Source of the DNA: Cymbomonas tetramitiformis
Lineage: Eukaryota; Chlorophyta; Pyramimonadophyceae; Pyramimonadales; Pyramimonadaceae
Direction: 5' to 3'
Assembly: GCA_001247695.2 (NCBI GenBank)
Contig: LGRX02009880.1
Span: 44,068-108,067 of the forward strand
Length of the DNA: 64,000 bases
Positions 20,999 to 31,601 of this stretch are shown here, one piece after another; within the stretch, counting starts at the first letter, position 1, and each line of letters begins with the position of its first letter. The notes below the pieces were generated by a model. The model ran no database searches, had not been told where the DNA came from, and was given only the letters and a program-made list of their open reading frames with translations. The position numbers and the translations under genes are program-made.

Positions 20999-22153
20999 GG
21001 GTTATGAGTTCTTCCGGAGAGGATTCGATTTCGGATGATCCAATGGACGAGTCTTCATTTGCCCGGCAGCTTTGTGATAATCAGAAGTACAGGGTTCCAG
21101 TCCTTGCAGATATGCATTCTTCTCCAACATGGGGTGCATATTGTCTGGGATGGTGGAGCATCAGCATCATCCCAAAAAATCACAAGTATCCACTCCTCAA
21201 GACTCCAAAGCCTGGTGAAAGTCTTGTCGGCGAGTTGATGCTTGTGATTCATACATGGCATGTTCCGCAAAGGGGACCCAAAGTCAAATACAGTGGACAA
21301 GGAGTTCAAACCGTTTGCACTCGTGGTCGCTGATCAAAACGCTCTGGGATGCTGTCCGTTCGTGGACTTTGATCAAACTCTGCCGAAGAGTAACGTAAAT
21401 AGAGGGGGGAAAGGTCAATATTTTCTCTCATTCTTCCCTTCGTTTTCCTTCCCCTTCTAATTCAGGCATTATTTATCTTCTGCTTATCTTTTCTAATCCA
21501 GCCTTTCGAATTCATTCCTTCTTTTCTAATGCAGCTGGACCTAATCACCTCCTAGCTGGAGTCATCATCGACAAACTATTGTCAGTTGGTCACCTACTTG
21601 AAATCCCTGAACCTGACCATGGCACCGAGATGGCCGATGTTGAACGATTGTTAAAGACGTATATCGATATGGCCCCGAAGGACGCCCAAGGTATCGATCT
21701 TTTCCATTCGTAACTGTTCAATGCACGTATTCAAAATGTATGTACTCTTCATGACAGAATCTGGTTAGTGTGTTGCAGAGCATCCTCGCTTCTTAGGCAT
21801 TATGCTGGCAATGGATAAATCCATTTGCCCTGGCGCGGAATCCGTAAAAAAGAGACCCAAGGGTGCAGTGTCCGACACGTACATTCCTGCCTCTGACTGC
21901 TTTGCTAAATCGCCTTTCATCATGAACCGGGATTTCCGCCGTCAAGATATCTTCAAAGCTATCCATTCAAAGTACTGCATTGCCACGAATGACAATGAGC
22001 GAGTCGGCCCAGTTTCGCAGAATATTGATGGCGCAGATTACTTGAGTGAACGATATTTCCCAAAGATGCTCAAGTACTTCACTGAACTTGTGAATCTGAG
22101 ACATGAGATTCACACCGAGCAGTACACGGATTATTCTCGAGTCCACTCAAAGA
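20999..22153 (+). CDS. Unrecognised spliced gene, 3' end cut by the LINE
   Basis: At least three exons. Exon 1 follows an ATACAG acceptor (about 20999) and begins MSSSGEDSISDDPMDESSF. It appears to change frame near 21255, since the 3' part reads better one base over (FKPFALVVADQNALGCC), so there may be an indel. A second exon at 21535-21690 follows TCTAATGCAG and ends CCAAG|GTATCG. A third starts at 21779 after GTTGCAG. The 21690/21779 junction is phase-consistent (G plus AG gives Glu). The third exon encodes HPRFLGIMLAMDKSICPGA and FHHR-free, Tyr-rich sequence up to about 22150, where LINE-like sequence takes over. No domain recognised. Confidence 0.5.
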
Positions 22154-22486
22154 AACACTTCTCGCGAAGCCGCCTGAGCGTGCCACCTAGTCCGAGCCGC
22201 GGACCCAAAAATAAATTTCAAATATGTACAAATTTTACTGACTGTGCTCGCAGGATTTAACGGCACGCAGACATGGACAGTGCCAACCACAACAGGACAG
22301 GAGACACAACGGCCACATGCAGATTTGGCCCACCCGCTCCCGCCCTGCTGTTTTGATGGCCGTTTCCAGCACCAAGTTAACGGTTTTTTGAACGCGCAGG
22401 GCGAAAACGGCACCCAGAGCGGCGACGAAACCCTCAACAACGCACGACAGCACACTCAAAAACCCCTCCCCGAGAATCCCGGTAAA

Positions 22487-25400
22487 ATGCTCAACGCGCA
22501 GCTCCTAAAAGCACTCCGTCCAAGAACCAAATCGAGGACGGACGGGAGTCGCAAACGAGTAGCGGAGGGATCCAAACCTCCAACCAAACGATCGCGACTA
22601 CCAGAAATCGTGAGTATGCCGGTCCTGGACGCGCAGGACTCGCCCATGGGTGAGACCACCGAGCTCTCACAGGAAGAGTTCTCTACTCCCACCGAACTGA
22701 ACACACCTGGGGAAGCCACGGCAACTCCGACATCTCTGGGAGAGGTTGATCTCTCCGGGCCCCCGAGTCCTTACGAGGAACCTGAACCGCGAAAGCAGTT
22801 CAGGTGGGGCACGGCTGAAGTGAAAACCTTCAAGCCGGACAAACAACAGAACACACAAAAGAAAAAATCGGGTGCCACGAGCCCCACCGGCCTACGGGCT
22901 GAGGACCCCACGGGGACGAATAAGGGACGAGTCCCAACAAGAATAGTGGCCAACGCGCTGCTGCAGCCATATGCTTACAACAAGCATGCTGCGTCCCCCA
23001 AGGGGGACAACATCCCGTCGGTTGCCAAGGCAATCGACGAGGTGTCCAAGCTGCCAACAAGGGTAGCCTTGGGCACCAACCGGGAGGAAGAGATCGAGAA
23101 CATCGTTACCTCCTGGTGGGAGGACACGAGGGACCTCCCGTTCGCCGAGGACAGGCCGGAGGAGTTCTGCAAGCTGGGACTCCCGGAAGCAGCCACAGAC
23201 ACCGAAGAGCACGGGGGGAACGCGGGGCACCAAATCCTCCGCCACGTCCGGCCAATCACTGGCTGTGACCTAGCCCCGGAGGAGACCAACAAGTACGGAC
23301 TCCCTCTGCAAGGGTCCCCACAAATAAAAATCACCGACCTCAGAGAAACTCAGAGGTACACTCTCCTCTACCTGAGGTACCTAGCCGACGTCATCCGACG
23401 CGCGCTGGAACTGGGTGAGGACGCCAAAATATTTAACATAGAGCATACACAGCTCTGGACAGACCGTGAAGGCAAGGTCATACAGATCGACCTTGCCTTC
23501 AAGAAGAGGCCTATGGCGCTGTTCGTCCTCTTCAATACAAACTTCCTGGTTCCCATGACCGTCGTTGACGACCCGTGGGTAGACATCGAGCCACCACGGG
23601 TCATTCCGAGGGTGTACGTGTGGTCCCCCTACAGACAGCCTACGGGGACACTGCGCTCGAGAACAGTCCAGGTGTCATCTCCCCAACTGAGGGGGGTGAC
23701 AGTGGTTCAAGCAGCCGTCATCCTGGGCAACTTAGTCACCCAACGAGGGTGGGACGGCAGCGCGGCCATCGCCCGCATCCGAAAAGGAGCACGAGACGAG
23801 ACGCCTGCCGACAACAACATCCGGGAGGTACTATTTCTTGTCTCACACGACCAGAACCTGGCTGAACTGCTCATCAAGGACAAGCTCCTTGACTTCGGCT
23901 TCCCCACAAGAAAGGGGCTGCTGCCATCGGCGGCGGACAAGCAGGCACTCAGCCTGCGAGAGATAGCTGTCATCGACTACAGCCAACAACTATTCGTGGG
24001 GCACCGCAAGCGGATAGTCGGTGCCATCACCAAGAAGCTCTCCGAGCTAGCACTCCGGCACAAGCAACCGCCGTACGGCGAAGACGCCTACCTCGTGTTC
24101 GAGAAGCATCTCGGGACACCGAGGTGGGCACCATCGGACAGCACGGTGGAGTCGCTACTGCAGTGGAAGCGAAACAGCAACGACACCATAAACTTTTACG
24201 CAATCCTCACGGAGTCTGCGTACGACCTGCTGGTGTCAGCTGGTAGCTTTATCACGGTAGACGTCCACCTCAACGACGACAAGGACACTGGCGACAAGGT
24301 CTTCATCCCGGTGAAGGTGGAGGTTGGGCGCTGGAGCCTTATGGGCTCAAAATCCAGAAACAAGCAGGCAGCGACCCCCCACCACCAGCGCCAGGAGGGT
24401 ACGCCTGACGAGAAAACACTAAGGGCGACGAGCGAGGCTGCCATACACAACGTGCAGAAGACAACGGAGGAGTGCCTGAGGAAGATGCAACAGGCAACCG
24501 CTCAAGCCCCCCCGACGTCGTCAACGACCCCTGAGACGAAGAGCCTGTTGTCCCACATCGGGCACGAGCTGGAGCTCCTTAACCAGAAGGCAGCGGCAGC
24601 GGCTGCTAACACTGAGGCCATCGAGGCCACGGCAGCCAAGAGGCACAACGACATCACCACGGGGATCAAGAACTTTCACTCCACCTATGAGAGCACTGGA
24701 CAAGCCATGGTGGACACGCTGGTAAGTCTCACGAACCGCCTCACCAAGGCCCCCGAAGAGGACAGGCACGAAGCCAGCTCGGAAGGGGGTCTGAAGAGGT
24801 GGACAGCAAAGGGCACTGACACATCCTCCAAGGAGGAAGGCAGTACTCAGCCCTCACTGCGTGAGAAGCTCCAGTATGTGGCCACGGACACACCTGAGGC
24901 CCGAAAGGCCAAGTACGACAAGTTTATGGCGGACCGTGCAGCAGAAAGTGGGGACACTCCCTACGGTGGAATCCCCTACAGGGGGGGACCTGCGCCCGGA
25001 GAGGGCCGACCAGGCAGGAGCACGGGTCTGGGTGTGAAGAAAAAGGCCATTGCCAAGATACCGAGAAAGCAGCCCAGGCCAACAGAGCCCCCAGCCAAGA
25101 GGGCCAGAGGGCAAGGGACCCCAGCGGACATACCCACTGGGGTCCCAGCCTCTGGACAGCTGACCACGAGGAGGACCACCCGTCAATCTGCGAAGGTAAC
25201 ACTAACCACACCCGAACCTGCACTCCTGACACACGATCGGGGGGAGGCATACTCACTGTGCGAAGGGGGGCCTACTGAAACAGAGATCTATGAGCAGCGA
25301 AAGCACCCCATAAGTGCAAGCAAGAGCCCAGACCCCCTGCATAAGGTGCCCACGACGAAACCCACACCTCTGTCTGAACTGGCAGTCACTGCATCAAGGG

Positions 25401-26359
25401 GCATCCGGACACCAAGCAGGAACGGGGGGTGCCATCAAGCAGGGGGAAGACACACCACCGAGACCCTGGAGGAGGTGGAGACTCTGCCAGCAAGCCATGC
25501 TGTCACGAGAAACACAGGAAACATAGACAGTGACAATCCTAGACTAGACAGCCTAGAAACTGTATTATTATTATTGAGCCACCCCATTCATACCATGCTC
25601 TGCCATGCCAATGCACTCCACAAGGGGCCTAAGACACGAGCCCATGATGCACAGCATAGCCACCCAGCATGGAGACTGGGCTCGGGTCTGAACTCAATGC
25701 ACCCCTGTAAGGCACACCCCGCCCACCTCAAAGTGCATGATAAGGTGGGAGCACCAGATGCTAAACCCCCACACTTCCACCGCGACAACTGTAATAAGTT
25801 AACAAAGAAAAGCAACCGACATATAAGGCACAACATGCACCCAGACATGTCTAAAATATTTAACTGCAGCAGGGATACCCCAAGCCTCCCCAGTACGATA
25901 TTCACGTGCCTTACCCAACTTACTAACTCCGATATTAACCAATGCCTGCCAAGGGCTACGATAAGGCCCTGCTGCAATTTCACGCCCCGGCGAAGATGCA
26001 CACTGTACTTTGCAAAAGATAACAAAAGCACACTCTCACCTAATAAGTTGAAGTGGTACCCCCACAATATACAGGCGAACCCTACCGAAACCCTACCAAA
26101 CGAGACAGCGAATGGCTTCACACAGGCCTATATAATGATAGGGAAGACAAAAAAACTTTGGGGTATGGCTCAGAAGGGCAGAAGAGTGCCACACACAAAA
26201 TATTGGGGCAAACTACCAACATTCGACCACAAGCGAATTCCTAAAAATGCTCTACGTAAAAACATGCCTTTTCGCAAAACATGGCCGAACAACCCGAAAC
26301 TGCTGCACAACTATGAGTGGACACATAAAAAACGGGGACCACTTCAAAAAGGGCATTAG
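22487..26359 (+). CDS. LINE ORF1, function unknown
   Basis: The first plausible Met is at 22487 (MLNAQLLKALRPRTKSR). The frame stays open from 22244 to 26359, but protein-like composition ends near 25240. The remaining 1.1 kb is probably open only because the sense strand is poor in T. The N-terminal third is basic and disordered with KR-rich nuclear-signal-like runs (KRVAEGSKPPTKRSR). A globular middle (about 23040-24330) has hydrophobic strands such as MALFVLFNTNFLVPMTVVDD. A coiled-coil-like, Ala/Glu-rich segment follows at about 24540-24720, then a basic Pro-rich tail (KIPRKQPRPTEPPAKRARG). No CCHC knuckle or RRM is visible. In LINEs ORF1 normally binds RNA as a chaperone, and that is the likely role by position only. 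Confidence 0.65.
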   Translation: MLNAQLLKALRPRTKSRTDGSRKRVAEGSKPPTKRSRLPEIVSMPVLDAQDSPMGETTELSQEEFSTPTELNTPGEATATPTSLGEVDLSGPPSPYEEPEPRKQFRWGTAEVKTFKPDKQQNTQKKKSGATSPTGLRAEDPTGTNKGRVPTRIVANALLQPYAYNKHAASPKGDNIPSVAKAIDEVSKLPTRVALGTNREEEIENIVTSWWEDTRDLPFAEDRPEEFCKLGLPEAATDTEEHGGNAGHQILRHVRPITGCDLAPEETNKYGLPLQGSPQIKITDLRETQRYTLLYLRYLADVIRRALELGEDAKIFNIEHTQLWTDREGKVIQIDLAFKKRPMALFVLFNTNFLVPMTVVDDPWVDIEPPRVIPRVYVWSPYRQPTGTLRSRTVQVSSPQLRGVTVVQAAVILGNLVTQRGWDGSAAIARIRKGARDETPADNNIREVLFLVSHDQNLAELLIKDKLLDFGFPTRKGLLPSAADKQALSLREIAVIDYSQQLFVGHRKRIVGAITKKLSELALRHKQPPYGEDAYLVFEKHLGTPRWAPSDSTVESLLQWKRNSNDTINFYAILTESAYDLLVSAGSFITVDVHLNDDKDTGDKVFIPVKVEVGRWSLMGSKSRNKQAATPHHQRQEGTPDEKTLRATSEAAIHNVQKTTEECLRKMQQATAQAPPTSSTTPETKSLLSHIGHELELLNQKAAAAAANTEAIEATAAKRHNDITTGIKNFHSTYESTGQAMVDTLVSLTNRLTKAPEEDRHEASSEGGLKRWTAKGTDTSSKEEGSTQPSLREKLQYVATDTPEARKAKYDKFMADRAAESGDTPYGGIPYRGGPAPGEGRPGRSTGLGVKKKAIAKIPRKQPRPTEPPAKRARGQGTPADIPTGVPASGQLTTRRTTRQSAKVTLTTPEPALLTHDRGEAYSLCEGGPTETEIYEQRKHPISASKSPDPLHKVPTTKPTPLSELAVTASRGIRTPSRNGGCHQAGGRHTTETLEEVETLPASHAVTRNTGNIDSDNPRLDSLETVLLLLSHPIHTMLCHANALHKGPKTRAHDAQHSHPAWRLGSGLNSMHPCKAHPAHLKVHDKVGAPDAKPPHFHRDNCNKLTKKSNRHIRHNMHPDMSKIFNCSRDTPSLPSTIFTCLTQLTNSDINQCLPRATIRPCCNFTPRRRCTLYFAKDNKSTLSPNKLKWYPHNIQANPTETLPNETANGFTQAYIMIGKTKKLWGMAQKGRRVPHTKYWGKLPTFDHKRIPKNALRKNMPFRKTWPNNPKLLHNYEWTHKKRGPLQKGH

Positions 26360-26880
26360 GGGCGTTACAAACTGTGGTTTAGGGCGATGTAACGCTGTAA
26401 CCATAAACCCAGCTGACAGCAAACACAACTATACCCCTGCCCTACCAGCAACAACCCGAGATGAGCTCCCCCACCAACTGAAAGCGGCGATACCGCCCAC
26501 CCAACCGCAGCGAAACAACCACCACGCCTCAGCCAACCCTAACAGAACCCTAACAGCAAAAGATGCAAAATACGCTGTGGGGCCCAGTATTCTATTTCGT
26601 GCAATAGGAAAACTTGGGGGAAGGTTCAGGAAGGCGTGGGGACGACATACACGAAATATGGGAACAAATTGCCGCCTCTCGACCACAAGCGAATTCCTGA
26701 AAATGCTCTACGTTAAAATTCGAAAAACTGGAAAACTCAATGAAATACTGCCAAATTCTCACACAATAGTGGGACAGTACACCGAATACAAGAAACACCC
26801 CGGAGAAAATGTTAGGGGAGTTACAGCAGCATATTTAGGGGAATGTAACGCTGTAACTACAAACCCAGCACAGATGCGAA
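26152..26880 (+). repeat. Inter-ORF direct duplication, offset 456 bp
   Basis: CGACCACAAGCGAATTCCT at 26224 and 26680 marks two alignable segments of about 200-250 bp. Shared phrases include AAATGCTCTACGT, TTAGGGGNGTTACA and TGTAACGCTGTAAC. They lie between the coding parts of ORF1 and ORF2, where neither frame looks like protein. A duplicated untranslated control segment (promoter or translation reinitiation) is possible, but no motif identifies it. Confidence 0.7.
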
Positions 26881-27011
26881 CAAAGGCATGCTGCAATAGA
26901 GGCTCACGACACGATGCCAACACAACGTTGCAAAGTGCTGCGCTAGCTGTAACCCCGATACTCATTACACTGATAGCCATGCTCACGTGGTGGGGGATAA
27001 CACCCGAACGC

Positions 27012-30000
27012 ATGTGGGGAACAAACGGCACTGGACATAACAACACAACGCGCAGCCGCAGAGCTAGAAGAAAATTAACCGCGGTAAGGAACGCGGCGAA
27101 ACCGTGGACAAGGCCACCCCAGGGCTACAAACTACTCAGAATAATTTACCGCAACGGCAAACCCATGTTCGTTAGAACATGGAAGCCAGCATACGCAGTA
27201 ACGGCGATAAAGGAAGGCACCCCAACAAGAGGTAGACCGCTGATGAGGGAGGTGGAACACAAGATGCGGCAACAAAACCGCTACTGGAGAACAAGCATGA
27301 CGGGTGGGGGCAGCCAGGAACACATGGCAAAGTACCCGTTTAATACCACCACTCAGGGACTATTCGAGAAAAAGGGACGGATAAACGCATTCCAGATGCA
27401 GCAAGCCCACTCACTATACGAGGATGACCCAATGCTCCCCCTGGTGATAGCCACGATGCGGGAAACACTTAAACCAGAAAACAGCGGTGGGCCACACACC
27501 ACGAAGGCGCTGAGACTGCTCCGGAGCGCCCAAAGTTTCTCCATACAAGTGTGCGATGGCAAGCACTGGAGGGTGGTGCTGGCCGGACCGGACAAAGGAA
27601 ACGACACGCTGAAGCTCTGGGTGTATGACTCCTCGAATGGGAGAACCAACGCAACCAGGCGTAACACCCAAAGACTAACGGCGGAAATAACCAACTGGGC
27701 AGAACAGCTGGCCAAGGCGCTAGGCAAGCAGGTGACAGTTGAGCTAATGAATATAGGCAACCAAAGTGCGCAAGACCACTATAGCTGTGGAGCGTGGACC
27801 CTGATGGCCACCAAAGCGTGGATGCACTACCAGAAAACATGCCCAGAGGGGCACTGGCCCACTCACTTCAATGAGGCAGTCAGCAAGTGGGGACCCACTA
27901 ACAGAGCGGCGATAGACGCCTACAGAAAATCCATACAACAACTCGTAAAAGAGAAGATGGCCACTGCCGAGGGGCAAAGGGAAACGCGGGAAGACGACCA
28001 GAAAGAGACGGAAACCCAGAGACCCAACGGTGGCCCGAACGCGAACCCAGAAGTCAGGGGACATGCACCGCAAACCCAAGTGGGAAAATACGTAAGTGCT
28101 ACGGAACAACAAAGCCTATGGAAATGGCTCCACAGACTGGTCCCAACGGCGCCACCGGGCGACGACGAGCACACACATGGTGAACAACGACCACTGGGAA
28201 CCCACTCGGACGAAGAGGAGGGGGGGGAGAGAGAAGAACCAACAGCACAATGGGAGCAGCTTGAGGCCCCGCAAAATGAGGCACCTGAGGCAAGCAAGGA
28301 CCTCCAAGAACGACGACCCCCCCCAGCGGAACCAGCGAAAATGAACATAGGGGAGGACCGCCTGCACATGCTCACGTGGAATATGGCAGGGCAAAGCGAT
28401 GCGTGCCTTGACCTGGCCGAGGTCGTCAGAAAGAGGAGCCAAAACCAACAGAGCCTACAGGTGATAGTCCTCACGGAGGTAAAGCATGCACACGACAGTG
28501 TGATGAGGAGGTTCAGAGACATGCAATACACCGCAATAGGCACCAAAACCGAAGTACCAATGACAGGAGGCGCTGTAGAACACGCAGCAGTGAAAGGAGG
28601 AGTAGCAATACTCCTCGGCAACCCCTACAGCCACGCACACAACCACCATGTTGTCCCCGCAAAGCACCTTGAGGGGTACCTACTACATGTCGTACTACAC
28701 CTGCCAGGAGGGGTGATGTACCACGTGCTAGGCATTTACAACCCACCAGGGGCAGAGGAGCGGAAAACCAGGAACAAAATACTCGAGTATACGACTAACC
28801 TGCTCAGAGAAACCATGGACAAAGCAAATGAACACGTGGTTATTGGTGGGGACCTCAATGCAAGCAACACCAGCACGGGCAAGGGGGTGACAAAAACCGA
28901 CAAACAATGGATGAAACTTGCGGGGGAGCTGGACCTCCGCAATGTAGGCCCGCCAGTCAATACCACGCTGAACTGGGCGGAAAACAGAAATATAGACAGA
29001 TGGCTGGCGTCAGGGAACAAACGGGCGCAATACGAGATAGGGGGCACCTCACACCTCACCCAGCACCACACGAGTGACCATGTGATGGTGAGCCTCGCGA
29101 CCCTTCGGTTGGATAGCATAGACACTCACGAACCGTACGTGGACCACGACCCCCAACCAGGGCATATAAAACTGGACACGCCCTTGTGCAAAACACACAG
29201 GGAAACACTCCAAAGTGTCCTCCTTAAAACACATGACTATGCCAGAACAGCTGAACTGAAGCTGATAACGGAAATGGCCACCCAAAGTAGGGAAGAGGGC
29301 AACCGGCAGGTAGCTCACGCTACCATAGACAGAGCGGGGGGAACTGTGCTAAACATACTCACCGGAGCAAACAAATGTGCACTACGAGACGAGGAGCTAC
29401 CCACCAGGGTAGTCGGAGGCTCCTCCGACCGAGGGGCAAAAGACCTGCTAATGAGCAAAAAGGACAGGAAAGAAAAGGATGCCGCGATACTCAAGATGAG
29501 ATCACACAAGCAAACCAAACGACACCTACGAAACCCGCAAACGGAACACTCAACCCTCCAAGGCCTAAAGGAAGGGGAAATGAAAGGCCCGCTGAACAGA
29601 GACAATGCAGACGCAAAGGAATGGACCGTGTCGTGGCTCACTGAGGAGGCCAAAAAGGAAAGGTCGACGGCGCACAAGGTAGTCACACAGCACTGGAAAC
29701 GCGCCAAGCAAAGGCACAACGACAAAACGGTGAAGGAATACTGGAACAACCAAAAGAGATACCACAAAAGGATATACGCAAAAGCGCAGGAAACGGGCCA
29801 TGCCCCCACAGCAAGCATACAGGCCCTACAGGACAGAGAGGGCAACCTGACTGTGGGCCATGATAACATTGCGAACGCCCTGGCGGACCACATGGCCCAT
29901 TCGGCACCATACAGGATGGAGCACCGTAGCCTGCCCGACCAAAAACCCCTACCATGGGAGGACCCAACCCACAGGGAACGCCTCATAAAAGCACCAAGAC

Positions 30001-31601
30001 CAGACCCCACGGGACTGGACCTCACGATAAGCCGACAGGGCTACAGCAAAGCAGTACACGCCCTGAATAACAACAAAGCACCAGGCCCCACCAGGACCCC
30101 AAATGAAATTCTCAAGTACATGCCAGAAGACTTCCATGACGCATTACATGCACTCATGCTGGAAATGTGGAATAGCAAGCATGTCCCCCTCATGTGGAAA
30201 AAGGGGACGTTCTGCTTCCACCACAAGAAAGGGGACGTGACCCTGCAACAGAACTACCGGCCTATAGCCCTACTCGAGGGGGTGTTCAAGCTGTACACCT
30301 CGCAAATTGCGAACATGCTCTCCACGTTCTGCGAAACGCAAGGAATACTAGCCCAGGCGCAAGAAGGCTCAAGGGAAAAAAGGAACACACTCCGGCAACT
30401 CACCAGGGTAACCAATGCGATAGAGGACGCGAATGTCTCAGGACGGGAACTACATGGTCTGTACGTGGACTTCGAAAATGCGTACGGCTCGGTGGACCAC
30501 AGCAAACTGCTACACACGATGCAATACCTTGGAATACCTGACGAACTCACACAAGTGGTGCGAGATGTCCTGGGCACACAAAGCCACGACACCATGTCCA
30601 TGTACACCAGGGTAGGTGGGGAAACCTCCTACAAAACGGTACAGGTGCAGAGAGGACTCCTCCAGGGGGACAGCATGAGCCCCCTCCTCTTCATAATATA
30701 CCAGGAGCCGCTATTAAGATGGCTAGAGGTGGGGGACCATGGATACCAACACAAGTACGCAGCGGAACAGGAAAGACTGGGGCCTCTCAGAACAACAGCA
30801 GGGGCATTCGTCGATGACCTGCTCATACTATGCCCCACGATTTTCCACATGAGAGCCCAGCTGCACAAACTACAGGCATTCTCACAGTGGAGCGAACTCA
30901 AAATTAACCTCACCAAGTCAGCCATAACCGGTATAAAAAATGGGGTTTCCATACCAGAGCAACTCCAAAAGGACCTCAAAATGCCGGGGGTGGACGACAA
31001 ACTAAGCCACTTCAAAATACTCAAGCCGGAAGACACATACAAATACCTGGGGGTACTGCTGGCATTCACCGGCAAGTGGGACAGGGAGAAAGAAGCAGCC
31101 AAGGAAGAAATGAACCACAGAATACAAGCCCTACTGCGCTCCCCGCTAACGCCGGACCAAAAAGAATACTCTCTCCACTCTGCGATACTGGGGAAGTTCA
31201 GGTATGGACTGCACCTGGGACTCTATACGGCAGGCGAAATAGATGACTTCGACAAAATAATAGGCGGGGCCATAAAGAACATACAGGGCCTACCCCGCAA
31301 CGGAACACCAAACATTTTTACCACGCAGGAAAAAGAACAATACGGCCTGGGCATGGTGCCACTCCAGGCGGTCTACGCCCAGTCGATTTGGAGCGGACTG
31401 CTTGAGGCCATGCACAGTGAAGAAGATAAAGGAGCTATACGGGGCCCGGCGTGGAGACAAATAAACCTGAGGTCACGGCTCAGGATGTCCCACGTCAGCA
31501 GGTCCACCAGAGGACTAGTGGAGTACCACTGCACAACGCGCAGGAACTGCACAGACCTAGACAAACTCTGGGGGGGCACCAAACAAAACACAACACACTG
31601 A
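27012..31601 (+). CDS. LINE ORF2: Ulp1-like protease, AP endonuclease, RT
   Basis: The frame is open from 26247. Protein-like sequence starts near 27000, and ATG 27012 is a reasonable start. Domains in order: a C48/Ulp1-like cysteine protease with His at 27564 (KHWRVV), Asp at 27627 (WVYDSS), a Gln before the nucleophile and Cys at 27786 (HYSCGAW); a charged linker; an AP/EEP endonuclease at about 28365-29095 with LTWNMAG, LTEVKHA, GGDLNASN and TSDHVMV holding the expected Asn, Glu, Asp-Asn and Asp-His; and an RT at about 30060-30960 with KAPGPTRTPNEIL, NYRPIALLEG, DFENAY, QRGLLQGDSMSPLLF and FVDDLL. The frame then runs out at 31601 shortly after the thumb region. A slippery G_GGG_GGC at 31571-31577 leads in the -1 direction into the next frame. 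Confidence 0.9.
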   Translation: MWGTNGTGHNNTTRSRRARRKLTAVRNAAKPWTRPPQGYKLLRIIYRNGKPMFVRTWKPAYAVTAIKEGTPTRGRPLMREVEHKMRQQNRYWRTSMTGGGSQEHMAKYPFNTTTQGLFEKKGRINAFQMQQAHSLYEDDPMLPLVIATMRETLKPENSGGPHTTKALRLLRSAQSFSIQVCDGKHWRVVLAGPDKGNDTLKLWVYDSSNGRTNATRRNTQRLTAEITNWAEQLAKALGKQVTVELMNIGNQSAQDHYSCGAWTLMATKAWMHYQKTCPEGHWPTHFNEAVSKWGPTNRAAIDAYRKSIQQLVKEKMATAEGQRETREDDQKETETQRPNGGPNANPEVRGHAPQTQVGKYVSATEQQSLWKWLHRLVPTAPPGDDEHTHGEQRPLGTHSDEEEGGEREEPTAQWEQLEAPQNEAPEASKDLQERRPPPAEPAKMNIGEDRLHMLTWNMAGQSDACLDLAEVVRKRSQNQQSLQVIVLTEVKHAHDSVMRRFRDMQYTAIGTKTEVPMTGGAVEHAAVKGGVAILLGNPYSHAHNHHVVPAKHLEGYLLHVVLHLPGGVMYHVLGIYNPPGAEERKTRNKILEYTTNLLRETMDKANEHVVIGGDLNASNTSTGKGVTKTDKQWMKLAGELDLRNVGPPVNTTLNWAENRNIDRWLASGNKRAQYEIGGTSHLTQHHTSDHVMVSLATLRLDSIDTHEPYVDHDPQPGHIKLDTPLCKTHRETLQSVLLKTHDYARTAELKLITEMATQSREEGNRQVAHATIDRAGGTVLNILTGANKCALRDEELPTRVVGGSSDRGAKDLLMSKKDRKEKDAAILKMRSHKQTKRHLRNPQTEHSTLQGLKEGEMKGPLNRDNADAKEWTVSWLTEEAKKERSTAHKVVTQHWKRAKQRHNDKTVKEYWNNQKRYHKRIYAKAQETGHAPTASIQALQDREGNLTVGHDNIANALADHMAHSAPYRMEHRSLPDQKPLPWEDPTHRERLIKAPRPDPTGLDLTISRQGYSKAVHALNNNKAPGPTRTPNEILKYMPEDFHDALHALMLEMWNSKHVPLMWKKGTFCFHHKKGDVTLQQNYRPIALLEGVFKLYTSQIANMLSTFCETQGILAQAQEGSREKRNTLRQLTRVTNAIEDANVSGRELHGLYVDFENAYGSVDHSKLLHTMQYLGIPDELTQVVRDVLGTQSHDTMSMYTRVGGETSYKTVQVQRGLLQGDSMSPLLFIIYQEPLLRWLEVGDHGYQHKYAAEQERLGPLRTTAGAFVDDLLILCPTIFHMRAQLHKLQAFSQWSELKINLTKSAITGIKNGVSIPEQLQKDLKMPGVDDKLSHFKILKPEDTYKYLGVLLAFTGKWDREKEAAKEEMNHRIQALLRSPLTPDQKEYSLHSAILGKFRYGLHLGLYTAGEIDDFDKIIGGAIKNIQGLPRNGTPNIFTTQEKEQYGLGMVPLQAVYAQSIWSGLLEAMHSEEDKGAIRGPAWRQINLRSRLRMSHVSRSTRGLVEYHCTTRRNCTDLDKLWGGTKQNTTH
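31571..31577 (+). other. Candidate -1 frameshift site G_GGG_GGC
   Basis: A run of seven G (31570-31576) followed by C. In the ORF2 frame the codons are TGG GGG GGC, so the heptamer has the X_XXY_YYZ form. Slipping one base back makes the next codon start at 31577 and enters the following frame at HQTKHNTLRKLNALLRY without loss. A one-base length change in the G run would give the same appearance. Confidence 0.55.

Noticed and set aside
20953..21333. Membrane protein starting MIYVCLICVLCMV
   Set aside because: The hydrophobic start lies in the T-rich tract before a splice acceptor (ACAG at about 20998) and is most likely intron sequence read through.
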